From the NCBI RefSeq assembly GCF_900602065.1, contig NZ_UWFN01000095.1, positions 248,001 to 312,000 on the forward strand: DNA of 64,000 nt, written 5' to 3'. A program made the position numbers and the translations under genes. This DNA comes from Pseudomonas viridiflava (lineage in GTDB: Bacteria; Pseudomonadota; Gammaproteobacteria; Pseudomonadales; Pseudomonadaceae). Below, piece after piece: positions 1-8,809 of this stretch (its first letter is position 1; every line of letters starts with the position of its first letter). The notes under the pieces are model-generated. The model was not told the DNA's origin. It worked only from the letters and a program-made list of their open reading frames with translations, and did no database searches.

Positions 1-24
1 TTCAACATGAACTGACTGGACGCC

Positions 25-49
25 ATCGCGAGCAAGCTCACTCCTACAG
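25..49. repeat. Half REP element
   Basis: A single arm of the REP class that reads gcgagcaagctc followed by actcctacag, with no matching inverted arm inside the window. The mate probably lies just upstream of base 1. The rest of 1-263 holds no convincing gene. A 91-codon frame at 154-429 overlaps tctC out of frame and is a shadow. The promoter of tctC should lie between about 60 and 250, but I see no clear -35/-10 pair. Confidence 0.7.
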
Positions 50-263
50 TCCGACTTCTTCGGCAGCCCAGAAAAACCTTTATCCCCAGATATCACTGAC
101 ACGCCTCCAAACTCGCCAACCGATAACCCCAGGCTATCGGTGTATCCAATGTTTTGAGTAGACGCCGCCGCGATAGCTTCCCACACTCGACCCAAGATTT
201 GCCGGTCCCTGCATCAGGCAAATCGCTCAAAAAACAATTACAAGAAATAGAGGTTTCATCATC

Positions 264-1277
264 ATGCGAACCGCATCCCTTCGACGCGCGTCCCGTTTTC
301 TGCTCGGCTGTTCACTCGTTTGCGCCGGCACTCTTCCCGCTCTGGCCAATGCCTGGCAACCCGACAAGAACGTTGAAATCATCGTCGCTGGCGGCCCAGG
401 TGGCGGGACTGATCAGCTCGGTCGTCTGATCCAGTCAATCATCACCACTCACAAGCTGCTGGACGTCAACACCGTGGTGCTCAACAAAGGCGGCGGCAAC
501 GGCGCCGAGGCATTTCTGGACCTCAAAATGTCCGAAGGCGATGCAGACAAGCTGGTGATCGGCACCAACAACATTTACCTGCTGCCACTGGTCTCCAAGC
601 TCGGTTATCAATGGCAAGAGCTGACCCCGGTCGCCGCCGTTGCTGAAGACGACTTCATTCTCTGGACCTACAAAGACGCACCGTGGAAAGACGCCAAGAG
701 CTTCTACGAGACGGTCAAGGCCGACCCGTCCAAACTGCGCATGGGCGGCAGCCAGTCCAAAGACGTGGATCAGACCCTGACCTTGCTGCTGAATAAAACC
801 ACGGGCAGCAAACTGGTTTACATCCCGTTCAAAAGCGGTAGCGAAGCTTCTACACAACTGGCTGGCAAACACATCGCCGCCAACGTGAACAACCCCAGCG
901 AAAGCATCAGCCAGTGGCGCGGTGATCAGGTCCAGCCGCTGTGCGTATTCAGTAAAGAGCGCATGGGTTACACCGAAAAAGTCGCCGGGGACAAATCCTG
1001 GGCCGACGTACCGACCTGCCACGAGCAAGGGCTGGGCGTTGAGCAATATCGCTTCCCGCGTACCGTGTTCATGCCCGGCAAAGTGACTGCCGAACAACGC
1101 GCGTTCTATACCGAATTGATGCGCAAAGTCTCCGAAGCGCCTGAGTTCAAGGCCTACGTCAAACAGAACGCACTGGTGCCGACCTTCCTCGAAGGCGAGC
1201 AACTGAGCGCCTACATCCAGCAGGACACGGCCCGCGTTACCCCGGTGTTCAAGGACGCTGGCTGGTTGCGCGAGTGA
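264..1277 (+). CDS. tctC: Tripartite tricarboxylate transporter, periplasmic substrate-binding protein (Bug/TctC family)
   Basis: This 337-residue protein should capture a carboxylate (citrate or a related acid) in the periplasm and hand it to the TctB-TctA membrane complex. It begins with a typical signal peptide: basic MRTASLRRASR, a hydrophobic core, and a likely cleavage after ALANA. The mature part starts with the family-typical WQPDKNVEIIVAGGPGGGTDQ, the P-loop-like glycine stretch that lines the ligand site in Bug proteins. The length fits the family. An AGAGG ribosome site lies about 10 bases before the ATG. It is the first gene of tctCBA and is followed by a strong hairpin before tctB, which fits a binding protein being made in excess. 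The substrate cannot be told from sequence; Bug proteins bind many carboxylates. Confidence 0.93.
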   Translation: MRTASLRRASRFLLGCSLVCAGTLPALANAWQPDKNVEIIVAGGPGGGTDQLGRLIQSIITTHKLLDVNTVVLNKGGGNGAEAFLDLKMSEGDADKLVIGTNNIYLLPLVSKLGYQWQELTPVAAVAEDDFILWTYKDAPWKDAKSFYETVKADPSKLRMGGSQSKDVDQTLTLLLNKTTGSKLVYIPFKSGSEASTQLAGKHIAANVNNPSESISQWRGDQVQPLCVFSKERMGYTEKVAGDKSWADVPTCHEQGLGVEQYRFPRTVFMPGKVTAEQRAFYTELMRKVSEAPEFKAYVKQNALVPTFLEGEQLSAYIQQDTARVTPVFKDAGWLRE

Positions 1278-1295
1278 ACTGACTGATCAGGCCCC

Positions 1296-1319
1296 ACTGC
1301 CGGGTGTTCGCCCGGCAGT
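1296..1319 (+). terminator. Intercistronic hairpin between tctC and tctB
   Basis: Perfect 9-bp stem ACTGCCGGG / CCCGGCAGT with a 6-base loop, lying 19 bases after the tctC stop. It lacks a real T-tract (ttatat follows), so it is more likely an mRNA-stabilising or partial-termination hairpin than a full terminator. Such elements downstream of binding-protein genes commonly raise their expression relative to the membrane genes. Confidence 0.6.
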
Positions 1320-1337
1320 TATATCCGGAGGTGTTCC

Positions 1338-1871
1338 ATGCCCCATTCTTCTGAAACATCTGCGCTGGTCGGCACTCGCTGGGTCGAGTTCGGCCTCGCG
1401 CTGTTCACCCTGTTGATCGGCGCAGTCGTGATGTACGGCAGCCTCGACCAGGGCATTGGCTGGGGAGACGCCGGTCCCGAGCCAGGTTACTTCCCCTTCT
1501 ACATTGGCCTGCTGTTGAGCTGCGCCAGCCTGGGTAACATCATCCTGACCCTGATTCGCTGGCAGGCATTGAGCGTCGCGTTCGTCAGTCGTACACAGTT
1601 CGCCCAAGTGTTATCGGTGTTTATCCCCATCGCACTGTTTGTCGCGGCCATGCCGTTCACCGGTATCTACATGGCGTCGGCGGTGTTCATCGCCTGGTTT
1701 ATGTGGCGCGACCGGGTCCGGGCCAAGCCTTACGGCAAACTGATGATCTGCTCGGTGTCTGGCGGCGCTGTCCTGGCCAGCTACCTGATCTTTGCCTTGT
1801 GGTTCAAGGTGCCTCTGGACGCTGGCCCGGTAGGTGACTGGCTCGCGTTGGCCGGGAGATCGATGCAATGA
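1338..1871 (+). CDS. tctB: Tripartite tricarboxylate transporter, small membrane subunit TctB
   Basis: A 177-residue inner-membrane protein with four hydrophobic segments (roughly residues 15-35, 50-70, 85-125 and 145-165), the usual TctB layout. It forms the small permease subunit with TctA. The residues GDAGPEPGYFPFYIG between the first two segments are the most recognisable family signature. A GGAGGT ribosome site sits just before the ATG. The gene overlaps tctA by ATGA (1868-1871), so the two are translationally coupled. TctB proteins are weakly conserved, so the call rests on membrane topology plus position. Confidence 0.9.
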   Translation: MPHSSETSALVGTRWVEFGLALFTLLIGAVVMYGSLDQGIGWGDAGPEPGYFPFYIGLLLSCASLGNIILTLIRWQALSVAFVSRTQFAQVLSVFIPIALFVAAMPFTGIYMASAVFIAWFMWRDRVRAKPYGKLMICSVSGGAVLASYLIFALWFKVPLDAGPVGDWLALAGRSMQ

Positions 1872-3397
1872 CTGAGTTCGATTCCCTGCTGCACGGTATG
1901 AACCTGATCCTCACCCCTGGGCACATCGGTCTGATGGTGGTCGGTGTGCTGCTGGGCATCCTGGTCGGCGTATTGCCTGGCCTCGGCGCCCCAAACGGCG
2001 TGGCGTTGCTGCTGCCATTGACCTTCACCATGTCGCCAGTCTCGGCCATCATCCTTTTATCGTGCATGTACTGGGGGGCCTTGTTCGGCGGCTCGATCAC
2101 CTCGATTCTGTTCAATATTCCCGGCGAGCCGTCATCGGTGGCGACCACCTTTGACGGTTACCCCATGGCCCGCGACGGCCGCGCAGCCGAAGCCCTGACC
2201 GCCGCGTTCAGTTCGGCACTGATCGGCGCACTGGCTGGCGTGCTGTTGCTGACCTTTCTGTCGACGCGGATTGCCGAATTCGCCATGTCCTTCAGTTCAC
2301 CGGAGTTTTTCGCGGTGTACCTGTTGGCGTTCTGCACGTTCATCGGCATGAGCAAGAACCCGCCGCTGAAAACCGTGGTCGCGATGATGATCGGCTTTGC
2401 CATGGCGGCCGTCGGCATGGACACCGTTTCCGGCAACCTGCGCCTGACCTTCGATCAACCGATCCTGATGACCGGCATCAGCTTCGAAGTGGCAGTGATC
2501 GGCCTGTTCGGTATTGGTGAAATTCTCTGCACTGTAGAGGAAGGCCTGGTATTCCGTGGCGAGCATGCGCGCATCACGCCCATGACGATTCTGCGTACAT
2601 GGGCGAAATTACCGCGTTACTGGCTGACGATTTTGCGCAGCACGCTGGTTGGCTGCTGGATGGGCATCACCCCGGGCGGTCCGACAGCTGCGTCCTTCAT
2701 GGGCTACAGCCTGGCGCGGCGCTTCTCGAAAAACCGCGACAACTTTGGCAAGGGTGAAGTGGAAGGCGTGATCGCACCGGAAACGGCTGACCACGCAGCA
2801 GGCACCAGCGCTCTGCTGCCTATGTTGACGCTGGGCATCCCTGGCTCGGCCACTGCCGCAGTGATGATGGGCGGTTTGATGATCTGGGGTCTGCACCCTG
2901 GCCCGACCCTGTTTGTTGAGCAGCATGATTTCGTCTGGGGCCTGATCGCCAGCATGTATCTGGGTAATGTCGTCAGCCTGATCGTGGTGCTGGCAACCGT
3001 GCCACTGTTTGCCTCGATACTGCGCATACCGTTCTCGATCATTGCCCCGATCATCATCATGATCTGCGCCATCGGTGCGTACTCGGTGCATAACTCGCTG
3101 TTCGACGTCGGCCTGATGCTGGTATTTGGCGCGTTGGGTTATCTGTTCAAAAAGCTTGGCTACCCGATTGCACCATTGGTTCTGGCGGCGGTATTGGGCG
3201 ACAAGGCTGAAGACGCCTTCCGCCAGTCGATGCTGTTCTCCGATGGGCAACTGGGTATTTTCTGGTCCAACCCGCTGGTGGGCAGTTTGACCACCGCGGC
3301 AATGGTAATGCTGTTCTGGCCGCTGATTTCCAGCGGGATTCGCAACGCATTGGGCTGGCGCACTCGCCACGCCGCCAAAGTGAAATCAGCTCAGTGA
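1868..3397 (+). CDS. tctA: Tripartite tricarboxylate transporter, large permease TctA
   Basis: This 509-residue protein with about 11-12 membrane segments is the main permease of the Na+- or H+-coupled TTT system. The family signature is clear near the N-terminus (GVLPGLGAPNGVALLLPLTF) and again in the second half (GCWMGITPGGPTAASFMGY, and TLGIPGSATAAVMMGGLMI). These two inverted-repeat motifs are conserved in TctA. Length is normal (about 500). Its start codon overlaps the tctB stop. Downstream, the LysR gene begins about 70 bases later on the same strand. No OpdH-type porin and no TctDE two-component genes are present next to it. Confidence 0.95.
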   Translation: MTEFDSLLHGMNLILTPGHIGLMVVGVLLGILVGVLPGLGAPNGVALLLPLTFTMSPVSAIILLSCMYWGALFGGSITSILFNIPGEPSSVATTFDGYPMARDGRAAEALTAAFSSALIGALAGVLLLTFLSTRIAEFAMSFSSPEFFAVYLLAFCTFIGMSKNPPLKTVVAMMIGFAMAAVGMDTVSGNLRLTFDQPILMTGISFEVAVIGLFGIGEILCTVEEGLVFRGEHARITPMTILRTWAKLPRYWLTILRSTLVGCWMGITPGGPTAASFMGYSLARRFSKNRDNFGKGEVEGVIAPETADHAAGTSALLPMLTLGIPGSATAAVMMGGLMIWGLHPGPTLFVEQHDFVWGLIASMYLGNVVSLIVVLATVPLFASILRIPFSIIAPIIIMICAIGAYSVHNSLFDVGLMLVFGALGYLFKKLGYPIAPLVLAAVLGDKAEDAFRQSMLFSDGQLGIFWSNPLVGSLTTAAMVMLFWPLISSGIRNALGWRTRHAAKVKSAQ

Positions 3398-3468
3398 AGA
3401 GTAAGGGGCTAGTAAGCCCTGGCATTTCTTGTCAGGCTCAGCCCCAGACTATCCTGCGAGCGTCGACC

Positions 3469-4413
3469 ATGACCCGAATTCCTGATGCCAACGTCATTCA
3501 CAGCCGCTTGCGCCTGCGCCAGTTGCGTTTGATGCTGGCGCTTCAGGAGTTGGGGTCGCTGCGTCGGGCAGCGGACAATATCGGTATGACTCAGCCCGCC
3601 GCGACCAAAATGCTCCACGAGGCCGAGGACCTGCTCGGCGTCGAACTGTTTGAGCGCCTGCCAAGAGGCATGCGTGCTACGCAGTTCGGCGAAACCGTCA
3701 TCTATTACGCGCGCATGGTGTTTGCAGAATTGAGCGGCATGCGTGAGGAACTGGTAGCGCTGGAGTCCGGCAACCTCGGCCGAGTGGCAGTCGGGGCGAT
3801 CCCCGCCCTGGCGTCCGGACTGCTGACTCGCACCATCGCCGAACTGAAGAAAAGCCATCCGCGTTTGTCTATGAGTATTCAGGTCGATACCAGCGATGTG
3901 CTGGTTCAGGCCTTGTTACAGGACCAACTGGACGTGGTGCTCGGCCGGATTCCTGGCGGCGCACGCGCTGAAGAACTCCTGTTCGACAGTTTGGGCGAAG
4001 AAGAACTTTGTGTGGTCGCGGGCGCCAATCATCCCATGGCCGACGCCACTCATCTGGGCTGGGCCGACATGCAGAACATGACCTGGGTCCTGCAACAGCA
4101 CCCAAGTCCGATGCGCTCGATCATCAATCAGGTGTTCCACAACGCACGCGTCGACATCCCCAGCAGTATTGTTGAAACCACCTCGATCATGACCTTGCTG
4201 TCACTTGTCCAACAGACCGACATGCTGGGTGTAACGCCGGTGTCAGTGGTCGAGGACTATCCGGGACGCGATTTGCTGGCAGTCTTGCCGATCAAATTCG
4301 AAGCGCGCCTGCCGCCATACGGGCTGATCACACGCCGCCATCGCATCCAGTCATCAGCCATGCAAGCGTTCATGAACTCGGTCAAAGGTGAGCACCGGGT
4401 TGCTCGCGCCTGA
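3469..4413 (+). CDS. LysR-family transcriptional regulator
   Basis: A 314-residue LysR regulator. The winged helix-turn-helix is clear at about residues 12-60 (LRQLRLMLALQELGSLRRAA, then MTQPAATKML and a beta-wing ending ELFERLPRG). The rest is the LysR substrate-binding domain. I chose the ATG at 3469; the frame stays open to a GTG at 3394 that overlaps the tctA stop, but LysR proteins normally begin a few residues before the helix-turn-helix and the ATG gives that. It lies downstream of tctCBA on the same strand, so it probably controls the transporter in response to its substrate. Citrate-type tct systems are usually run by TctDE, so this transporter may serve a different carboxylate. Specificity is not deducible. 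Confidence 0.9.
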   Translation: MTRIPDANVIHSRLRLRQLRLMLALQELGSLRRAADNIGMTQPAATKMLHEAEDLLGVELFERLPRGMRATQFGETVIYYARMVFAELSGMREELVALESGNLGRVAVGAIPALASGLLTRTIAELKKSHPRLSMSIQVDTSDVLVQALLQDQLDVVLGRIPGGARAEELLFDSLGEEELCVVAGANHPMADATHLGWADMQNMTWVLQQHPSPMRSIINQVFHNARVDIPSSIVETTSIMTLLSLVQQTDMLGVTPVSVVEDYPGRDLLAVLPIKFEARLPPYGLITRRHRIQSSAMQAFMNSVKGEHRVARA

Positions 4414-4575
4414 TTACTCCAGACGAGACGCGAACTAATTACCCTCTGCCCCTCTCTACTCCTGCGCTAGATGTACGTCGTTCAACTCCCATTCAGCTAA
4501 TGCGTCTGACAATCAGACTGGCGCGATGTGTGGGTAGCAGCGACACTCCTTACAGGATAAGAAGAGGGTTCCCAC

Positions 4576-5454
4576 ATGCTATGGAAAAAGGGTCGGCGCA
4601 GCGATAACGTCGTGGACGCACGTGACGGCAGTAGCGGCGGCGGTGGGATGCGCATTGGCGGCAAGGGACTTGGTATCGGTGGCGTGATCATCATCGTGGC
4701 TATCGGCCTGTTGACCGGTCAGGACCCGATGCAGATTCTCGGCCAGCTCACCGGCCAGGCAACTCAGGCACCAACTTCAACCCAGACGCGCCAGGCCCCG
4801 CCCGCCAATGACGAGCAGGCAGAGTTCGTCCGGGCGATTCTCGGCGATACCGAAGACACCTGGCGTGCAGCCTTCCAGTTGGGCGGCCGCCAATACAAAG
4901 ATCCGACGCTGGTGCTGTTCAGCGGCCAGGTGCAGTCTGCGTGCGGCTTTGCAACATCGGCCAGCGGACCGTTTTATTGCCCCGCTGACCAGAAGGTCTA
5001 TCTGGACATGGAGTTCTTCCGCGAAATGTCACAACGCTTCAAAGCTGCGGGGGATTTTGCTCAGGCCTATGTGATTGCTCACGAAGTAGGTCACCATGTG
5101 CAGACATTGCTCGGCGTTTCTGAAAAAGTCGATGCCGCCCGCCGAAGTGGCCAGCGCATGGAAGGCAGCAACGGTTTGCTGGTTCGCCAGGAGCTTCAGG
5201 CCGACTGTCTGGCAGGCGTTTGGGCCTATAACGCACAAAAGCGTTTGAACTGGCTTGAGCCGGGTGATATTGAAGAAGCCTTGAATGCGGCCAACGCCAT
5301 TGGCGATGATCGCCTTCAACAACAGGGTCAAGGCCGCGTAGTGCCAGACTCGTTTACTCACGGGACGTCCGCCCAACGGGTTCGCTGGTTCAAAACCGGC
5401 TTTGCCCAGGGTCAACTCAACCAGTGCGACACCTTCGCCGCCAAGAGCCTCTGA
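4576..5454 (+). CDS. Membrane-anchored neutral zinc metallopeptidase (YpfJ family)
   Basis: A 292-residue protein of the putative neutral zinc metallopeptidase family. A short basic N-terminus (MLWKKGRRSDN) and a glycine-rich stretch precede one hydrophobic anchor at about residues 33-47. The peptidase domain contains HEVGHH at 169-174, the zinc-binding and catalytic motif, followed by a conserved QELQADCLAGVWA segment that should supply the third zinc ligand. The family consensus start (MxWxxxRxSxNVxD) is well matched. An AGAGGG ribosome site precedes the ATG. The gene ends four bases before the start of the hydrolase gene, so the two are probably co-transcribed. The natural substrate is unknown for the family. 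Confidence 0.92.
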   Translation: MLWKKGRRSDNVVDARDGSSGGGGMRIGGKGLGIGGVIIIVAIGLLTGQDPMQILGQLTGQATQAPTSTQTRQAPPANDEQAEFVRAILGDTEDTWRAAFQLGGRQYKDPTLVLFSGQVQSACGFATSASGPFYCPADQKVYLDMEFFREMSQRFKAAGDFAQAYVIAHEVGHHVQTLLGVSEKVDAARRSGQRMEGSNGLLVRQELQADCLAGVWAYNAQKRLNWLEPGDIEEALNAANAIGDDRLQQQGQGRVVPDSFTHGTSAQRVRWFKTGFAQGQLNQCDTFAAKSL

Positions 5455-5458
5455 TCAC

Positions 5459-6445
5459 ATGATAAAACCGCTACTGATCCTGTCGTTAAGCACCCTTCTG
5501 AGTTTCAACGCTCACGCCGAGGATCAGGCGGTCAAATCCATCAGCCCGGAGCGCCTGACTATCAATGGCGCCCAGGCGACGCTTGGCCTGAGCCTGAACT
5601 GGAAACAGCCTCGTCCCCAGATCGAGCGTGCAGTGATCGTGCTGCATGGCCGGTTGCGTAATGCGCCGACTTACCTGCGCAGTATCGAACGCGCCGCCAA
5701 TCAGTCGAAACAACGCACCAAGACCCTGCTGATCGCGCCGCAATTCCTGGATGAGAAGGACATTGCCGCGCACCACCTGGGCGACAACATATTGCGCTGG
5801 CACGGCAACCAGTGGATGGCGGGCGAAAACTCTGTAGGGCCCAAACCGGTCAGTTCGTTTCTGGTCATCGACCATATTCTGCGCCGTCTGAGCGACAGCA
5901 AGCTGTTCCCGAACCTCAAGGAAATCGTTATCGCCGGGCATTCCGGTGGCGCGCAAGTGGTCCAGCGTTACGTGATGCTGGGCGGCAAAGAGGATGTGCT
6001 GCTGACAAAAGAAGGCATCAAGTTGCGCTACGTGATTGCCAACCCTTCGTCTTATGCCTATTTCGATACTGAGCGGCCAATGCCGGTCAACAAAGCCAAT
6101 TGCCCGGGCTTCAACGAGTGGAAATACGGCCTGAACGGGATGCCGCCGTATGCGGGCAAAGTCAAAACCGCTGACATTGAAGACGATTACGTGAAACGTG
6201 ACGTGACCTACCTGCTCGGTCAGCACGACACCGATCCGAAACACCCTGCTCTGGACAAGACTTGCGGCGCAGAAGCACAGGGCGCACAACGTCTGGAGCG
6301 TGGCGAGAACTACTTCAAGTACCTGCAGAAACGCCATCCACAGGGCCTTAATCAGCGCCTGATCGTGGTGCCGAATGTCGGCCACAGCGGCGATGGAATC
6401 TTCACATCAGCGCAGGGGCAGGCGGTGTTGTTCAAGGATTTTTGA
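5459..6445 (+). CDS. Exported alpha/beta-hydrolase-like protein
   Basis: A 328-residue protein with a clear signal peptide (MIKPLLILSLSTLLSFNAHA, cleavage after AHA). The open frame extends upstream to 5402 but that would overlap the metallopeptidase and put residues before the signal sequence, so ATG 5459 is chosen. The alpha/beta-hydrolase nucleophile elbow is GHSGG with the serine at residue 162. The late GHSGDGIF, preceded by hydrophobic VVPNV, supplies a plausible catalytic histidine. An early VIVLHGRLRNA strand-loop could form the oxyanion site. Substrate is unknown; cutinase-, esterase- or poly-ester-hydrolase-like activity is possible. It is tightly linked to the zinc peptidase upstream. 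Confidence 0.82.
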   Translation: MIKPLLILSLSTLLSFNAHAEDQAVKSISPERLTINGAQATLGLSLNWKQPRPQIERAVIVLHGRLRNAPTYLRSIERAANQSKQRTKTLLIAPQFLDEKDIAAHHLGDNILRWHGNQWMAGENSVGPKPVSSFLVIDHILRRLSDSKLFPNLKEIVIAGHSGGAQVVQRYVMLGGKEDVLLTKEGIKLRYVIANPSSYAYFDTERPMPVNKANCPGFNEWKYGLNGMPPYAGKVKTADIEDDYVKRDVTYLLGQHDTDPKHPALDKTCGAEAQGAQRLERGENYFKYLQKRHPQGLNQRLIVVPNVGHSGDGIFTSAQGQAVLFKDF

Positions 6446-6462
6446 TCTGAAGCAGATTTAAT

Positions 6463-6555
6463 CCTGTGGGAGCGGTGCTTGCCCGCGATACATAAGACGC
6501 GGCTGGAAGACACACCGCGTTATCGTTTATCGCGGGCAAGCACCGCTCCCACAGG
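6463..6555. repeat. REP pair (inverted, 28-bp arms)
   Basis: Two perfect 28-base inverted arms (6463-6490 and 6528-6555) of the class containing GGGAGCGGTGCTTGCCCGCG. It lies between the convergent 3' ends of the exported hydrolase and the HAD phosphatase, and may act as a bidirectional transcription end or mRNA 3' stabiliser. Confidence 0.93.
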
Positions 6556-6564
6556 GATTGCATT

Positions 6565-7164
6565 TCAACTCAAGTCACTCAGCAAAGCCTTGATCTCACC
6601 ACAATCCTGCGCATGCCAGTCCGCCAATTCCGGCCAAGGGTTTTCCGGCAGGTTGACCAGAATGGTTTTGGTACCGGCAGCGCGGCCGCAGTCCAGGTCA
6701 AAGCGGTAATCACCGACCATAACCATCTGTGAGGCTGGTACCTGCCACGCATTGGCAAAGTGCAACAAGCCAGCGGGATCAGGCTTATGCGGGGCTTCAT
6801 CGCGACCGAGAATATCTTCGACCGCAAAACAGTCGGCCAGGCCGATGGCCTCCAGCGTCACATGGGCCAACTCCCGGGCGTTGCGGGTCAGAATGCCCAG
6901 CCGATAACCACGTCCGGCCAACTCCCGAACAAGCTCCACCGCGCCGGGCGCAGCTTTCGACGCAAGAGCCAGTTCCCGCTCGTGCTCCAGCAGCCAGGCA
7001 TGTTTGGCCGCGGCGACATCGGCAGGCAACGCGGCCAGATGCCCGAGAATGTCATGATCCTGCGGGATATCCAGTGCACGCTTGATGGCCGGGAAGTCAT
7101 GAGCGGCAACGGTCAGCGTACCGTCCATGTCGAACACCCAGTGGCTGATTCCGGGCAGGCTCAT
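6565..7164 (-). CDS. HAD-superfamily phosphatase (phosphoglycolate-phosphatase-like)
   Basis: A 199-residue HAD hydrolase. Motif I is FDMDGTLT near the N-terminus (nucleophile and acid aspartates), motif II is the T of LGILTRNA, the motif III lysine lies in HKPDP, and motif IV is GDYRFDLDCG. A small alpha-helical cap lies between motifs I and II, as in subclass I. The start at 7164 overlaps the stop of tesB as ATGA; the longer frame to 7275 lies inside tesB and is not used. Translation is therefore coupled to tesB. The substrate is not clear; phosphoglycolate or another small phosphomonoester is plausible. Confidence 0.9.
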   Translation of the reverse strand: MSLPGISHWVFDMDGTLTVAAHDFPAIKRALDIPQDHDILGHLAALPADVAAAKHAWLLEHERELALASKAAPGAVELVRELAGRGYRLGILTRNARELAHVTLEAIGLADCFAVEDILGRDEAPHKPDPAGLLHFANAWQVPASQMVMVGDYRFDLDCGRAAGTKTILVNLPENPWPELADWHAQDCGEIKALLSDLS

Positions 7165-8030
7165 GCCCAATCCTTGCGGTGCCGGATCAGGCCTTCCTGA
7201 CTGACTGAAGCCACCAGTTGCCCGGCGCGGTTGTACACGCTGCCACGGGAGAAACCACGGGAGTTGCCCGCCCATGGACTGTCCATCGCGTACAACAACC
7301 AGTCATCCGCCCGCAGATCACCGTGAAACCACAACGAGTGATCAAGGCTGGCAACCTGCATATCTTTCTGCCAGACCGTCTTGCCGTGGGGCAGCAACGA
7401 AGTGGTCAGCAGGTTGAAGTCAGAAGCGTAAGCCATCAGATACTTGTGCAGCGCCGGGACTTCCGGCAGCGAGCCATCGGTACGGAACCAGATGTACTTC
7501 ACCGCTTCAGTGGGCTGCGGATTGTAGGGATCGACAGCGGTGACCGGGCGAAACTCGATCGGTTTTGGGCAGAGCATCTTGTCGCGCATGTTCTCCGGGA
7601 TCAGATGCGCGCGCTGCTGCATCAATTCAAGTTCCGAAGGCAGGTTTTCCGGACCGACGATTTTCGGCATCGAGGTCTGGTGCTCAAAGCCCTGCTCGTC
7701 GTACTGAAACGAAGCGCTGCAGGTGAATATAGGCTGACCCTTCTGAATGGCAGTCACCCGACGCGTGCTGAAACTGCCGCCGTCGCGCACTCGATCAACC
7801 TGATACACAACCGGCAGACCGGCGTCGCCCGGACGCAGGAAATACCCATGCAACGAGTGCACATGCCGCGCATCTTCGACAGTCTGGCTGGCAGCCGACA
7901 ACGACTGGCCCAATACCTGACCACCAAATAACTGGCGAAAGCCAAGGTCCTGACTACGACCACGGAACAGGTTTTCCTCAATCGGTTCCAGGCTCAACAG
8001 CGCAACCAGATCATCCAACACTTGGCTCAT
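7161..8030 (-). CDS. tesB: Acyl-CoA thioesterase II
   Basis: This 289-residue protein matches TesB in full length. It hydrolyses medium and long acyl-CoA to free fatty acid and CoA in the cytoplasm. It shows the double-hotdog layout: the first repeat has FGGQVLGQSLSAA and HSLHGYFLRPGD (the latter carries the HxxxLRPG-type signature), and the second has ASLDHSLWFHGDLRADDWLL, which carries the catalytic aspartate in TesB proteins. An AGGAG ribosome site is placed six bases before the ATG. It is followed by the overlapping HAD gene and preceded, 86 bases upstream, by a GNAT gene on the same strand, so a three-gene transcript is likely. Confidence 0.95.
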   Translation of the reverse strand: MSQVLDDLVALLSLEPIEENLFRGRSQDLGFRQLFGGQVLGQSLSAASQTVEDARHVHSLHGYFLRPGDAGLPVVYQVDRVRDGGSFSTRRVTAIQKGQPIFTCSASFQYDEQGFEHQTSMPKIVGPENLPSELELMQQRAHLIPENMRDKMLCPKPIEFRPVTAVDPYNPQPTEAVKYIWFRTDGSLPEVPALHKYLMAYASDFNLLTTSLLPHGKTVWQKDMQVASLDHSLWFHGDLRADDWLLYAMDSPWAGNSRGFSRGSVYNRAGQLVASVSQEGLIRHRKDWA

Positions 8031-8116
8031 TCATTACTCCTCACACAAAACCGTTCGCCGTCGCTACACGCGTGACACAAGCTGAAATAATACAGAAATT
8101 AACGCCATCAGCCCCC

Positions 8117-8686
8117 TCAAGCTTGCAGCGTATCCAGCCATTGTTGGCGAGTGATGCGATACAGCACATGCGGCTGCAAAGGATGACCGGCGGGCAACTG
8201 CGGGTGGTCGAAGTTGTCGGCAGCGTCGGTGCTCATGCCGATGGCCTGCATGACTTTTTGCGACGGCTCATTGCTCTGAGCCGTAAACGAAACGATCTGA
8301 TCCACCCCCAAGCGCTCAAAACCGCACCCCAGAGCCGTCCAGGCCGCTTCGCTGGCATAACCAAACCCCCAGTGTTCCCGGGCCAGACGCCAGCCAATTT
8401 CAATCGCCGGGGTGAAATGCGCTTCAAAATTCACCACGCCCAGCCCGGTGAAACCAATGAACTGGCCGGTGTCCTTGCGCTCCAGCGCCCACAATCCGAA
8501 GCCCAGCTCGGCGAAGTGCCCACGCACGCGACCGATCAGTGCAGCGCTTTCCAGACGACTCAAAGGCTCCGGGAAATAGCGCATGACGTGAGGATCCGCG
8601 CACATGTCGGCAAATGCGGCTAAATCGTCGTCTCGCCATTGGCGCATCAACAATCGCGCACTCTCGAGTTTGAGTATCGGCTCCAT
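8117..8686 (-). CDS. GNAT-family N-acetyltransferase (RimJ-like)
   Basis: A 189-residue acetyltransferase of the Acetyltransf_3 (RimJ/RimL) type. The N-terminus LESARLLMRQWRDDDLAAFA is typical of this subfamily. The acetyl-CoA region is seen around IEIGWRLAREHWGFGYASEAA, with the (Q/R)xxGxG/A loop present as REHWGFGYA, followed by the late FTAQSNEPSQKVMQAIGM that matches the conserved N-xxS segment. Acceptor unknown: protein N-terminus, amino acid, or small molecule. First gene of the probable GNAT-tesB-HAD unit. Confidence 0.9.
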   Translation of the reverse strand: MEPILKLESARLLMRQWRDDDLAAFADMCADPHVMRYFPEPLSRLESAALIGRVRGHFAELGFGLWALERKDTGQFIGFTGLGVVNFEAHFTPAIEIGWRLAREHWGFGYASEAAWTALGCGFERLGVDQIVSFTAQSNEPSQKVMQAIGMSTDAADNFDHPQLPAGHPLQPHVLYRITRQQWLDTLQA

Positions 8687-8809
8687 CGGTTCTCTCCATT
8701 AACCGCTCAGTCATTGTGTCGGCCAGTGTAGCCTTGCGTTGAGCCACAAAGCTGGGCCTTCAGGGGCAATGCTGGCACTATCCGGCTTCGACCCCTGACC
8801 GGACGCAAA

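Noticed and set aside
154..429. 91-codon frame overlapping tctC
   Set aside because: Out of frame with tctC and its signal peptide; no homology recognised.
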